64,000 bases of DNA from Paguma larvata. Lineage: Eukaryota; Chordata; Mammalia; Carnivora; Viverridae. The stretch spans positions 85,861,132 through 85,925,131 of the forward strand of contig CM057829.1 of assembly GCA_030068075.1 (NCBI GenBank). The letters are read 5' to 3'. A model generated the notes under the pieces. The model ran no database searches and was not told the DNA's origin. It saw nothing but the letters and a program-made list of their open reading frames with translations. Position numbers and translations under genes: made by a program. Positions 1-11,200 of the stretch are shown here, piece by piece (position 1 is the first letter of the stretch; every line of letters begins with the position of its first letter).

Positions 1-2814
1 TTAGTTGGCCATATACTTGCGGGTCCATTTCTGAGTTTTCTATTCTATTCCATTGGTCTATGTGTCTGTTTTTGTGCCAATACCATACAGTCTTGATGAC
101 CACCGCTTTGTAGTAGAGGTTAAAGTCTGGGATTGTGATGCCTCCCGCCTTGGTTTTATTCTTCAGTATTATTTTGGCTATTCGAGGTCTTTTGTGGTTC
201 CATACAAATTTTAGGATTGTTTGCTCTAGCTTTGAGAAGAATGCTGGTGCAATTTTGATTGGGATTGCATTGAATGTGTAGATTGCTTTGGGTAGTATTG
301 CCATTTTGACGATATTTATTCTTCCAATCCATGAGCATGGGATGTTTTTCCATTTCCTTGTGTCTTCCTCGATTTCCTTCATAAGTTTTTTATAGTTTTC
401 AGTGTAGAGGTCTTTCACCTCTTTGGTTAGGTTTATTCCTAAGTATTTTATGGTTTTTGGTGCAATTGTGAAAGGGATTAGCTTCTTTATTTCTCTCTCT
501 GCTGCTTCATTGTTGGTGTATAGAAATGCCACCGATTTCTGTACATCGATTTTGTATCCTGCAACTTTGCTGAAATCATGGATCAGTTCTAGTAGGCTTT
601 TGGTAGATTCTGTCGGGTTTTCCATGTAAAGTATCATGTCATCTGCAAAAAGTGAAAGTTTGACTTCCTCCTTGCCAATCTTGATGCCTTTTATTTTGTT
701 TTGTTGTCTGATTGCTGATGCTAAGACTTCCAACACTATGTTGAATAGCAGTGGCGAGAGTGGACACCCCTGTCGTGTTCCTGATCTCAGGGGGAAGGCT
801 TTCAGTTTTTCCCCATTGAGGATGATATTAGCTATGGGCTTTTCATATATGGCTTTTATGATGTTTAAGTATGTTCCTTCTATCCCGACTTTCTCGAGCG
901 TTTTTATTAAGAAAGGGTGCTGTATTTTGTCAAATGCTTTTTCTGCATCTATTGACAGGATCATATGGTTCTTATCTTTTCTTTTGTTGATGTGATGTAT
1001 CACGTTGATTGATTTGCGAATATTGAACCAGCCCTGTAACCCAGGGATGAATCCTACTTGATCATGGTGGATAATTCTCTTTATATGTTGTTGGATTCGA
1101 TTTGCTAGTATCTTATTGAAAATTTTTGCATCCATATTCATCAAGGATATTGGCCTGTAATTCTCCTTCTTTGCTGGATCTCTATCTGGTTTGGGAATCA
1201 AAGTGATGCTGGCTTCATAGAATGAGTCCAGGAGTTTTCCTTCCGTTTCAATTTTTTGGAACAGCTTGAGGAGGATAGGAATTAACTCTGTTTTAAATGT
1301 CTGGTAGAATTCCGCAGGAAAGCCGTCTGGTCCAGGGCTTTTATTTGCTGGGAGATTTTTGATAACTGATTCTATTTCTTCACTAGTTATGGGTCTGTTC
1401 AATTTTTCTATTTCTTCCCGTTTGAGTTTTGGTAGTGTGTGGCTATTTAGGAAGCTGTCCATTTCTTCCAGATTGCCAAGTTTGGTGGCATATAATTTTT
1501 CATAGTATTCTCTGATGATTGCTTGTATCTCTGAGGGATTGGTTGTAATTTCTCCCTTTTCATTCACGATTTTATCTATTTGAGTTCTCTCTCTTTTCTT
1601 TTTGAGAAGCCTGGCTAGAGGTTTGTCTATTTTGTTTATTTTTTCAAAGAACCAGCTTTTGGTTTCATTGATCTGTTCCACTACCTTTTCTGTCTCCATA
1701 TGGTTAATTTGTGCTCTGATCTTAGTTATTTCTCTCTTTTGCTGGGCTTGGGTTGTTTTATTTGTTCTGCTTCTAGTTCCTTTAGGCGTGCTGTTAGAAT
1801 TTGTGTTATTGATTTTTCTTGTCTCTTGAGATGGGCCTGGATTGCAATATATTTCCCTCTCAGGACTGCCTTTCCTGCGTCCCAGAGAGTTTGGATTGTT
1901 GTATTTTCATTTTCATTTGTTTCCATGTATTTTTTAATTTCTTCTCTGATGGCTTGGTTGACCCAGTCATCTTTTAGTAGGTTATTTCTTAGCCGCCATG
2001 TTCTTGGATATTTTCCAGGCTTTCTCCTGTGGTTGATTTCAAGTTTCAAAGCATTGTGGTCTGACAGTGTACACGGTATGATCTCAATTCTTTTACATTT
2101 ATTCAGAGCTTCCCTGTGCCCCAGAATGTGGTCTATCTTGGAAAATGTACCGTGTGCAGTTGAGAAGAACGTAAATTCCTTTGCTTCTGGATGAAGGACC
2201 CTAAAGATGTCTGTGAGGCCCATCTGTTCTAATGTGTCGTTCAGGGCTATTGTTTCTGCGGAGATTTTCTGATTTGTGGATCTATCCAATGCTGAGAGTG
2301 GAGTGTTGAGATCCCCTGCTATTAGGACATTTTTATCGATGAGGTTGCTAATGTTTGTAATTAGTTGTTTTACAAATTTGGGTGCCCCCAAATTCGTTGC
2401 ATAGATATTTACAATTGTTAGCTCTTCCTGCTGGATGGTCCCTGAGACTATTATATAATGTCCTTCCTCATCTCTTATTACATCGTTCATTTTAAAGTCT
2501 AATTTGTCTGATATAAGTGTGGCTACTCCGGCTTTCTTCTGCCTTCCAGTAGCATGGTAGATAGTTTTCCATCCCCTCACTTTCAATCTGAAGGTGTCTT
2601 CAGGTTTAAGATGAGTTTCTTGAAGACAGCAAATAGATGGGTCTTGTTTTTTAATCCATTCTGTTATCCTGTGTCTTTTGATTGGCGCATTTAGTCCATT
2701 TACATTCAGTGTTAATATTGAAAAATATGGGCTTACAGTCACTGTATTATCTGTAGGTTTCATGTTTGTAAGGCTGACCCTGGCAGTTTGTGTTCTTTGT
2801 AGGTTTGCCTTCAT
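1..2814 (-). pseudogene. L1-A ORF2 (endonuclease-reverse transcriptase), one frameshift, cut by window edge
   Basis: ORF2 protein nicks target DNA and reverse-transcribes L1 RNA. From the ATG at 2812-2814 a 362-codon frame holds a complete apurinic-type endonuclease. By alignment to the human protein, catalytic residues are present as N37, E66, D168 with N170 (GDLNTP), D228 (SKIDHI) and H253 (SDH). The frame stops at 1726-1728 in a purine-rich stretch. The next frame (codon starts shifted by one) is open from about 1725 to position 1 and holds the reverse transcriptase: SPGPDGF near 1319, YRPISLMN near 1145, [12 protein letters not shown] near 743 and FADD at 638-649. The break looks like a small indel between the two domains. 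The visible N-terminus is 23 residues longer than in human L1; Met18 is an alternative start. Confidence 0.92.
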
Positions 2815-3701
2815 AGAATGCCCCTCAGGATCTCTTGCAGTGCCGGCTTATTTGTGATAAATTCTTTCAGTTTTTGTTTGTTGGGAAAAACCTTGATCTC
2901 TCCTTCTATTCTGAACGACAGGCTAGCCGGATACAGAATTCTTGGTTGCATGTCCTTCTTGCTCATCACATTGAAGATATCCTGCCATTCCTTTCTGGCT
3001 TGCCAAGTTTCTGTAGATAAGTCTGCTACTACCCTTATAGGTCTCCCTTTGTATGTTAGGGTTCTTTTGTCCCTAGCTGCTTTCAGGATTCTCTCCCTAT
3101 CTTTGTATTTTGCCAGCTTCACTATGATGTGCCGTGCAGGTCTATTCAAGTTACGTCTGAGGGGAGTTCTCTGTGCCTCTTGGATTTCCATGCCCTTTTC
3201 CTTCCTCATGTTGGTGAAGTTCTCAGCAATGATTTGTTCAAGAACCCCTTCGACTCCTTTCTCTCTCTCTTCTTCCTCTGGGACTCCTATGATACGGATA
3301 TTGTTTCTTTTGAGTTCATCGCTCAGCTCTCGAATTCTTCTTTCCTGTTCCTGGATCAGCTTCTCTCTCTTTTTATCTGCTTCCTCTTTTTCAATGATTT
3401 TGTCTTCTAAGGCACTAACTCTTTCCTCTACCTCTTCAATCCGTGCTGTGGCTGCTTCCAGTTTCCCCTGTATTTCTTCCAATGTCTTATTTAATTCTTC
3501 CTGACTGTTTTTAAGGTCCTTGAACTCTGCCGCGCGGGACCCCTTGCATTCTTCTAAGCTTTTTTCAAGGCCAGCGATTAGTTTTATGATTATCATTCTA
3601 TATTCATGTTCTGTTATGTTGCTTATATCTGTTTTCATTAATTCTTGAGCTGTCACTGCTTCTTGTGGATTCTTTTGAGGAGAATTCTTCCGTCTCGTCA
3701 T
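2811..3701 (-). CDS. L1-A ORF1 protein, intact (296 aa)
   Basis: ORF1p is the RNA-binding trimeric chaperone that packages L1 RNA in the cytoplasm. The frame is open from ATG to TGA. In order it shows a basic N-terminus (about 1-40), a long Glu/Lys-rich heptad region that should form the coiled coil (about 40-130), an RRM-like segment beginning near NNIRIIGVPEEEE (about 131-225) and a basic C-terminal domain ending in PALQEILRGIL. Its length is slightly below that of human ORF1p (338 aa). The stop codon overlaps the ORF2 start as ATGA at 2811-2814, so there is no spacer. Intact coding agrees with recent insertion. Whether it is expressed cannot be judged from sequence. Confidence 0.93.
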   Translation of the reverse strand: MTRRKNSPQKNPQEAVTAQELMKTDISNITEHEYRMIIIKLIAGLEKSLEECKGSRAAEFKDLKNSQEELNKTLEEIQGKLEAATARIEEVEERVSALEDKIIEKEEADKKREKLIQEQERRIRELSDELKRNNIRIIGVPEEEEREKGVEGVLEQIIAENFTNMRKEKGMEIQEAQRTPLRRNLNRPARHIIVKLAKYKDRERILKAARDKRTLTYKGRPIRVVADLSTETWQARKEWQDIFNVMSKKDMQPRILYPASLSFRIEGEIKVFPNKQKLKEFITNKPALQEILRGIL

Positions 3702-5453
3702 TTTGGCTGGATGTGTTTTGGGTTGTTTCTTGAAGTTGCCCTGGAAAGGAAAACAGACTGACAGACAAACAGAAAACAGAAATACTCAAACGTACTAACA
3801 AATGATACAGACAAGCGGTTCACAACAGAAAAAAGAATAACAAATGACACTCTGAGGACAATGTCCTGAAATACCAGCTACACGGTAAGGACAGGGTGTG
3901 TACTGTGCTGGTGGCAGAGCGTCTACAGAGACAATAATGACAGTTCCGGGGGAAAGAAGGAAATGGTCTTTGCCCGGGTAGAGTGACTAAAGAGCTTAAT
4001 CCAGACTGAGAGAAATCAGAATAAGGACGGTTACAAGGAAAAAGGGATGAAGACAGTAATTGTTCGGGTGAGATTATGTGGCCTGGTTATTCCAGAGAGA
4101 GAAATAGGGAAGTACAGAAGGAGATGAAAAACATGCCTTTAAAGAGTGGATTAAGATTTTGTTTAAGTCAGCCAGGCCCCTGGATAGTCAGCTCAGGAGT
4201 GGGGATCAGAAAGAAGAATAACGGGGAGCATATATTTTAAAAAGAAATGACCTGGAGTTACTCCAGGCAGCGGTCTGGACTTGGCCTCTGTAGCTTCCGC
4301 GGGGAAGTGTCACTCCTGCGCAGGTGGGCGTGGTTTAGTGTAGGCGGGAGTTCTCCACTGAGGCAGGGGTGGCTCAGGGAGTGACTTCCTGGGGCTGGTG
4401 CTTGTGGGCCCGTAAGACAACAATGGCGTCCCTTCCGTCCTTTGTTCTCAGTCCCAGGGCTTCCATTCGCCCCCTTGTTTGTGTCCTTACTCTGCTATGG
4501 GCACCGGCGCAGTGCCGTCCACTGGAAGGTGGGCGCCTGCCTGCTTGCCACCCCCCAACCTTCTGCAAATGTGTCAGGGTTAGAGGTGCTCCGCAGGCGA
4601 CTGGGGGCCCCCCTTGCAGCCGGTCGCCTGGCCGGGGCGACTTGTGCACACTCCGCACTCAGGCGACCACGGTAGCGGCAGTCCCAGCGATTGATCGCAC
4701 CCCACAGGGCCCTCCGCGGCGACTAGCGCCTGATCCCGGTTCAGGCGGGCAGCGGCAATGGTCCCAGGTCGCCGGCTCTCCACGGGATGGTGGCGCGACT
4801 GGCACACAATCCCTTTTGAGGTGGTCCCAGCGATGCAGCGGTCCCAGCGGTTTTTCGCTTTCCACGGGGTGCCCCAGCGGCGACTAGCGCGCACTCCCCG
4901 TTCCGCCAGCAGCAGCCCGCGATCCCGCGGTTGTTCGCTCAGGGGGCCGGAGGCGGCAGCGGTGCCTGGCGCGCACTCCCCGCTCCAGCGATAGCAGCGG
5001 CAGCGGTCCCGAGGTCGGTCCCTCTCCACGCTGCTGGCGGCTAAGCGACTCTGGGCCGGGTGGGCTGACTGTGCCTCCGTCCGCGGTCCCGCACAAGGAG
5101 AGTTCTGCTGGGTTCTGCTGTTAGACACAGAGCTTCTCCTCCTAAGCCCTGTCTTTAGGGGCTGGATGGTGGTGGACTCCCCCTCTCTGTCGCTCTCCTT
5201 CGGATGTTGGGCACTTTTCCCGCTGTCCCCGGCTCACCCTCCCCCCAGCTCAGTTTCCCGAGTTCGTTTTGTCCGTTCTCTATTAGACTCACGGTCTTAG
5301 GGCGTTGTCTATGTTTCTTGCGTTCCTTGTAAGCTGCTACACCTTTCCTGCCAGGTTCTTGGAGTTGAGAATCTCTCTATTTCGGTCCCTCTCAATTCAA
5401 AAAAACAAGGGAACTTTGGTCCTCCCTACTCCTCCGCCATCTTGGTCCTCTTC
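3702..5453 (-). promoter_or_regulatory. L1-A 5' UTR and internal promoter (CpG-rich)
   Basis: This is the 1.75 kb between the ORF1 start and the L1 5' end. The part at 4300-5260 is strikingly GC- and CpG-rich compared with the AT-rich surroundings, as expected of an L1 internal RNA polymerase II promoter. Short motifs recur imperfectly inside it, for example CGGCGACTAGCGC near 4717 and 4878, repeated GGTCCCAG, and variants of CTCCACGG. Long open frames on both strands (such as 4580-5128 minus and 4369-4887 plus) are best explained by GC richness. Confidence 0.85.
5434..5445 (-). promoter_or_regulatory. YY1-type site at the L1-A 5' end
   Basis: The minus strand reads CCAAGATGGCGG about 10-20 bases inside the element's 5' end. 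Human L1 has a CAAGATGGC YY1 site at the same place, where it sets the transcription start. Its presence supports calling this a 5'-complete element. Confidence 0.7.
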
Positions 5454-7343
5454 CTATATATTATATCACTTCTTTATCCATTCATATATCAATGGACACT
5501 TGGGCTGCTTCCATAATTTGGCTATTGAAAATAATGCTGCAGTAAACATAGGGGTGCATGTATCTTTTCAATAGTGCTTTCATTTGAGGGGGTGCGGTAA
5601 ATACCCAGTAGTGGAATTACTGAATCATGTGGTAGTTCTATTTTTAATTTTTTGAAGAACCTCCGTACAGTTTCCCATAGTAGTTGCTTCAGTTTACATT
5701 CCCACCAACAGTGCGTAAAGGTTCCCTTTTCTCCACATCCTTGCCAACACTTGTTGTTTTTTGTCTTTTTGATACTAGCCATTCTGGCTGATGTGAGTTG
5801 ATATCTTAATGTGGTTTTGATTTGTATTTCCTTGGTGATTAGTGATGTTGAGCATCTTTTCATGTTGTTTGTTGTTGTTGGCCATCTATATATCTCCTTT
5901 AGAAAAATGTCTATTCGGGTCCTCTGCGCATTTTTTAATTGAATTATTTGTTTTCTTGGGGTTGAGTTGTGTAAGTTCTTTATGTATTTCAGATATTAAC
6001 CCTTTATCATATATATGTTTTGCAAATATCTTATTTGATTCAGTAGGTTGCTGTTCATTTCATTGATGGTTTCTTTCACTGTGCAAAAGCTTTTTATTTG
6101 GATGTAGTCCCAATGGTTTACTTTTGTTTCTCACCCGAGGAGTCATATCTAGAAAAATACTGCTAAGACTGATGTCCAAGACATTACTGTTTTCTTTTAG
6201 GAGTTCTGTGGTTTCAGGTCTCACATTTAGGTCTTTAATGCATTTTGAGTTCTTGTGTATGTTGTGAGAAAGTGATCCAGTTTCATTCTTTTGCATTTAG
6301 CTGTCCAGTTTTCCCAACATTGTTTATTGAAGAGACTGTCTGTTTCCGCATTGTTTATGCTTGCCTGTTTTGTCATAGATTAATTGACCTTGTGAGTGTG
6401 GGTTTATTTCTGAGTTCTCTATTCTGTTCCAGTGATATGTATGTATATTTTTGTGCTAGTGCTAGACTGTTTTGATTACTGTAGTTTTGTAGTATAGTTT
6501 GAAATCTGAGATTGTGATATCCAACCCCCACCCCCATCTTGTTCTTCATTTTCAGGATTGCTTTTGCTACTCAGGGCATTTTGTGGTTCCATACAAATGT
6601 TAGGATTATTATAATTCTGCAAAAAAAATGCTGTTGGTATTTTGATAGAGATTGCATTAAATTTGTAGATTGCTTTGGGTAGTAAGGACATTTTCACAAT
6701 ATTTGTTTTCCCAATCCATGAGCATAGAATATCTTTCTATTTCCTTGTGTCATCTTCAAGTTCCTGCATCGGCGTTTTGTAGTTTTCAGAGTACAGGTCT
6801 TTCACCTCCTTGGTTAAATTTATTCCTAGATATTTTATTATATTTGGCATAATTGTAAGTGGGATTGTTTTCTTAATTTCTCTTTTTTCTACTACTATTA
6901 GTGTATATAAATGTAACAGATTTCTGTATATAATTTCATATTCTGCAACTTTACAGAATTCATTTATCAGTTGTAATAATTTTTTGGTGGAGTCTTTAGG
7001 TTTTCTATATGTGATATCATGTTATCTGCAAATGAAGACAATTTTATTTCTTCCTTACTGACTTGGATACCTTTTATTTCTGTTGCTTGTCTGAGTGCTG
7101 TGGATAGGATTTTCATTACTATGTTGAATAAGATTGGCAGAGTGGACATCTTGTTCTTGTTCCTGATCTTAGAGGAAAAGCTCTCAGTTTTTCCCCATTG
7201 AGTACGATGTTAGGTGTAGACTTGGGATATTTGGACTTGTGCTGAGGTATGTTCCCTCTAAACCCACTTTGTTGAGATTTTTATCATTAGCGGATGTTGA
7301 ATTTTGTCAAATGTTTGCTCTGCATCTATCAAGATGATTAGAT
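5454..7343 (-). mobile_element. L1-B, 3'-side segment (old L1)
   Basis: Degenerate L1 sequence on the minus strand. 5522-5863 encodes the ORF2 C-terminal Cys-rich segment (CWQGCGEKGTFTHCWWECKL). Reverse-transcriptase sequence follows towards higher coordinates, including FADN near 7060, and stops near 7343 inside the RT domain just after the GCATCTAT (SIDA) region. The homology resumes at 15000 after L1-C, so this is one half of a split element. Multiple frameshifts and stops mark it as dead. Confidence 0.88.
5522..5863 (-). pseudogene. L1-B ORF2 C-terminal fragment (Cys-rich domain)
   Basis: This 113-residue frame keeps the L1 ORF2 tail: MKRCSTSLITKEIQIKTTLR, the CWxGCGExGTxxHCWWxCKL zinc-knuckle-like motif, then PHDSVIPLLGIY. 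It is a relic inside L1-B with no independent gene. Confidence 0.85.
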
Positions 7344-7839
7344 TTTTTTAATTCCAGTGTAGTTAACATTCAGTGTTATATTAGTTTCAGGTGTCCAATA
7401 CACTGATTCACCAATTCTATATATTACTCAGTGTTCTTTGTGATTAAGGTACTTTTAATCCCCTTGACCTCTTTTACTAATCCCTCCAACCCTGCTCCCC
7501 ATCAGTTTGTTCTCTCGAGCTAAGAGTCTGGTTTTTTTTTTTGTTTGTTTCTTTTTTTCTTTGCTTGCTTTGTTTCTTATATTCCACATAAAAGTGAAAT
7601 CACATGGTATTTGTCTTTCTCTGACCTATTTCACTTAACATTGTGCTCTCTAGATCTATCGATGTTGTTGCAAATGGCAAGATTTCATTCTTTTTTAATG
7701 GCTGAGTAATACTCCATTATATATCTCACTTTTTCTTTATCCATTCATGTATCAGTGGATATTTGTGCTGCTTCCATAATTTGGCTTTTGAAAATAATGC
7801 TGCAGCAATATAAAGGGGTATACATCATTTCAAGTAAGT

Positions 7840-8034
7840 GGGTTTATTTTTTGAGAGAGAGAGAGAAAGAGAATAGGGGAGGGGCAGAGAGAGAGGGAGA
7901 GAGAGAATCCCAATCAGGTTCCACATTGTCACCGCAGAGCCCAATTTGGGCTCGAATCCACAAACTACGAAATCATGACCTGAGCCGAAATCAAGAGTTG
8001 GGCGCTTAACTGACTGAGCCACCCAGGTGCTCCC
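7840..8034 (-). mobile_element. Carnivore tRNA-Lys SINE
   Basis: The tRNA-derived head is at the right (plus strand reads GAGCCACCCAGGTGC) and the GA-rich body and T-tract at the left. It sits in the L1-C 3' region, directly beside a second copy. Confidence 0.93.
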
Positions 8035-8054
8035 AGTCATTTCTTTTTTTATGT

Positions 8055-8262
8055 TTGTTTTTTAATGTTTATTTATTTTTGGGAGAGAGGGTGAGAGGGT
8101 GCATGTGCAAGTGAGGTAGGGGCAGAGAGAGGGGGACAGAGGATCTGAAGCAAGCTCTGTGCTGACAGCAGAGAGCCCAAAGTGGGGTTCAAACCCATGA
8201 ACCATGAGATCATGACCTGAGCCAAAGTTAGACACTTAATCGACTAAGCCACCCAGGTGTCC
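8055..8262 (-). mobile_element. Carnivore tRNA-Lys SINE
   Basis: A full copy with plus-strand TTTAATGTTTATTTATTTTT at the tail side and GCCACCCAGGTGTCC at the head. It lies 20 bases from the preceding SINE and in the same orientation. Confidence 0.94.
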
Positions 8263-8289
8263 TTTTTGAATTAGTGTTTTTGTAATTTT

Positions 8290-11200
8290 TAGATAATATG
8301 ATATATGGTAGTTCTTTTTTTTTTTTTTTTTTTTTTTAGGAATCTCCATACTGTTTTCCACAGTGGCTTCACCAGTTTGCATTCCCACAAACAGTGCACA
8401 AGTGTTCTTTTTTCTCCATACCCTCACCAACAATTATTGTTTGTTTTGTTTTTGGTTTTAGCCATTCTGACAGGTGTGAGGTACTATCTTGTGATTGTGA
8501 TTTGCATTTTCCTGATGATTAGTGATGTTGATCATATTTTCATGTGTCCGGTCTCCATCTGTATGTCTTCTTTGGAGAAATGTCTGTTCATGTCTTCTGC
8601 CCCTTTTTAAATTGGATTATTTGGGAATTTTTTGGTGCTAAGTTGTATATGTTCTTTATATATTTTGGATACTAACTTTTTATTGGATATTTTATTTGCA
8701 AATATCTCCTCCCACTCAGTAGGTTGTCTTTTAGATTTTTTGATTATTTCATTTTCTGTGCAGAAGCTTTTAATTTTGATGCAGTCCCTATAGTTTATTT
8801 TTGCTTGTATTCCCCTGCCTCAGGAGACATATCTGGAAAAAATGTTGCTATGGTCAATGTCAGAGAAATTACTGCCTGTGCTCTCTTGTAGGATTTTTGT
8901 GGTTTCAGGTCTCACATTTAGGTCCTCAAATACATTTTGAGTTTATTTTTGTGAATGGTATAAGAAAGTGGTCCAGTTTCATTCTTCTGGGTGTATCTGT
9001 CCAGTTTTTCCAGCACTATTTGTTGAAGAAGCTGCTGTCCATTTTCCATTGAATATTCTGTTTTGCTTTATCAAAGGTTAATTGACCATATAAAATGGGT
9101 TTATTCTTGGGCTCTCTATTCTGTTCCATTGATTGTCTGTTCCATGTGTCTGTTTTTGTGCTAGTACCATACTGTTTAGATTACTATAGCTTTGTAATAT
9201 GTTTTGAAATCTGAGATTGTGATATCCCCCATCTGTTCATTTTCAGGATTGCTTTTGCTACTTGGGCCTTTTGTGGTTCCAAACAAATGTTAGAATTATG
9301 TGTTCTAATTCTGCAAAAAAATACTGTTGGTATTTTGATAGAGATTGCATTAAGTCTGTAGATGGCTTTGGGTAGTACGGACATTTTAACAGTATTTGTT
9401 TTCCCAATCCATGAGCATGGAATATCTTTCTACTTGTTTATGTCATCTTCAATTTCTTTCACCAGTTTTTTATAGTTTTCAGAGTACAGGTCTTTTATCT
9501 CCTTGGTTAAATTTATTCCTAGGAATTTTATTATATTTGGCACAATTGTAAATGTGATTGTTTTAATTTCTGTTTTTGCTATTCATTAGTGTATAGAAAT
9601 TCAACAGATTTCCATATATTGTTTTTGTACTCTGCAATTTTACTGAATTCATTTTTCAGTTCCAGTAGTTTTTTTGGTGGAGACTTCAGGGTTTTCTACA
9701 AATAGTATGATGTCATCTGCAAACTGAAAATTTTACTTCTTCCTTACAAATTTGGATGCCTTTCATTTTTCTTCTGGTCTGGGTGCTGCAGCTAGAACTT
9801 CCAGTACTATGGTGAATAAAAGTAGAGAGAGTGGACATCCTCGTCTTGTTCCTAATCTTAGAGGAAAAGCTTTCAGTTTTTCCCCTTTAAGTATGATGTT
9901 AGCTGTGGGTTTGTCATATATGTCTTTTATTATTTTGAGGTGTGTTCCATCTAATCCTTTGTTGAGAGTTTTTACTATCATGAATGTGTTGTACTTTGTT
10001 AAATCGTTTTTCTGCATCTATTGAAATGATCATATTGGTTTTTATTCTTTCTCTTGTTATGATGTATCTCACTGATTGATTTGCAAATGTTGAACCACTC
10101 TTGCATCCCAGGAATAAGTCTCACTTGATCGTTGTGAATGATTTTTTTAACGTATTGTTGAATTCGGTTTGCTAATTTTGTTGAGGATTTTTGCATTTAT
10201 GTTTCATCGGAGATTTTGGCCTGTACATCTCTTTTTTTGTGCTGTCTTTATTTGGTTTCGGTATCAGGGTAATGCTGGCCTCATAGAATGATTTTGAAGC
10301 TTCCCTTCCTCTTCTATTATTTTTTTGGAATAGTTTGAAAAGAATAGGTATTAACTCTTCTTTAAATGTTTGGTAAAATTCACCTGTGAAGCTGTCTGCT
10401 CCTGGAATTTTTTGTTTCTTGGGAGTTTTTTGGTTACTGATTCAGTTTCTTTGCTGGTAATCCATCTGTTTAAATGTTCTATTTCTTCCTGATTCAGTTT
10501 TGGAAAGTTATATGATTATAGGAAAATATCCAGTTCTTCTAGGTTGTCCAATTTGTTGGTACATAATTTTTCTTAATATGTTCTTATAATCTTTCATATT
10601 TCTGTGATGTTGGTTGTTATTTCTCCTCTTTCATTTTGGAATTTGTTTATTTGAGTCCTCTCTCTATCTTTCTCTTCTGTCTCTCTCTTTTGTTGCTGTT
10701 GTTGTTGATGATGATGATGAGTCTGCCTAAGGTTTGATCATTACAAAAAGCCAGCTCCTGGTTTTCTTGACCTGTTCTATTTTTTTTTTCTTTTTAGTTT
10801 CTATTTCATTATGTTTCTAATCTCCTGTTATTTCCTTCCTTTACTGGTTTTGGGTTGTTTGTTCATCTTTTTATAGCTCCTTTAGGTATAAGATTAGGTT
10901 GTTTAATTGAAATTTTCTTTGCTTCTTGAGGTAGGCCTGTATTGTTATAAACATCCTTCTTAGAACAGCTTTTGCTGTGTCCCCCAAATTTTGGACCATT
11001 GAGTAGCTTTCTACTATTGTCCTATATCTTTATCGTATCCTGGGGGCCTTTGCCCTGTTTACCCAATCTTATTTACCTAATCTTTGATATTTTCATCCTG
11101 AGATTCCCTATTTCCTATATCTTTGTTCTATCTTGGGGGCTTTGCCCCATTTACCTAATCTTATTTACCTAATCTCGTTTACCCAGACTCGGGTGTGAGC

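Larger units (their letters stand above)
1..5453 (-). mobile_element. L1-A: young LINE-1, 5' part, antisense to KLHL32
   Basis: A LINE-1 read on the minus strand, in the order 5' UTR, ORF1, ORF2. Its 5' end lies near 5453 and ORF2 runs off position 1, so the last part of ORF2 (roughly 370 codons by comparison with the usual length of about 1275), the 3' UTR and the A-tail are outside the window. It looks much younger than the other L1s here: ORF1 is open over its full length, ORF2 shows one frameshift in the visible 2.8 kb, and the 5' UTR keeps many CpGs. Its 5' end abuts older L1 3'-end sequence (L1-B), so it probably inserted into that element. The left target-site copy is off the window, so this cannot be confirmed. 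Confidence 0.95.

Noticed and set aside
1602..3504. Plus-strand ORFs of 75-228 aa opposite L1-A
   Set aside because: Complementary shadows of the intact ORF1 and ORF2 coding frames.
4369..5128. Long overlapping ORFs on both strands (172 aa plus, 182 aa minus) in the L1-A 5' UTR
   Set aside because: High GC lowers stop-codon frequency; the predicted proteins are Pro/Arg/Gly-rich without domain features, and frames are open on several strands at once. An antisense ORF0-like peptide cannot be excluded but is not supported.
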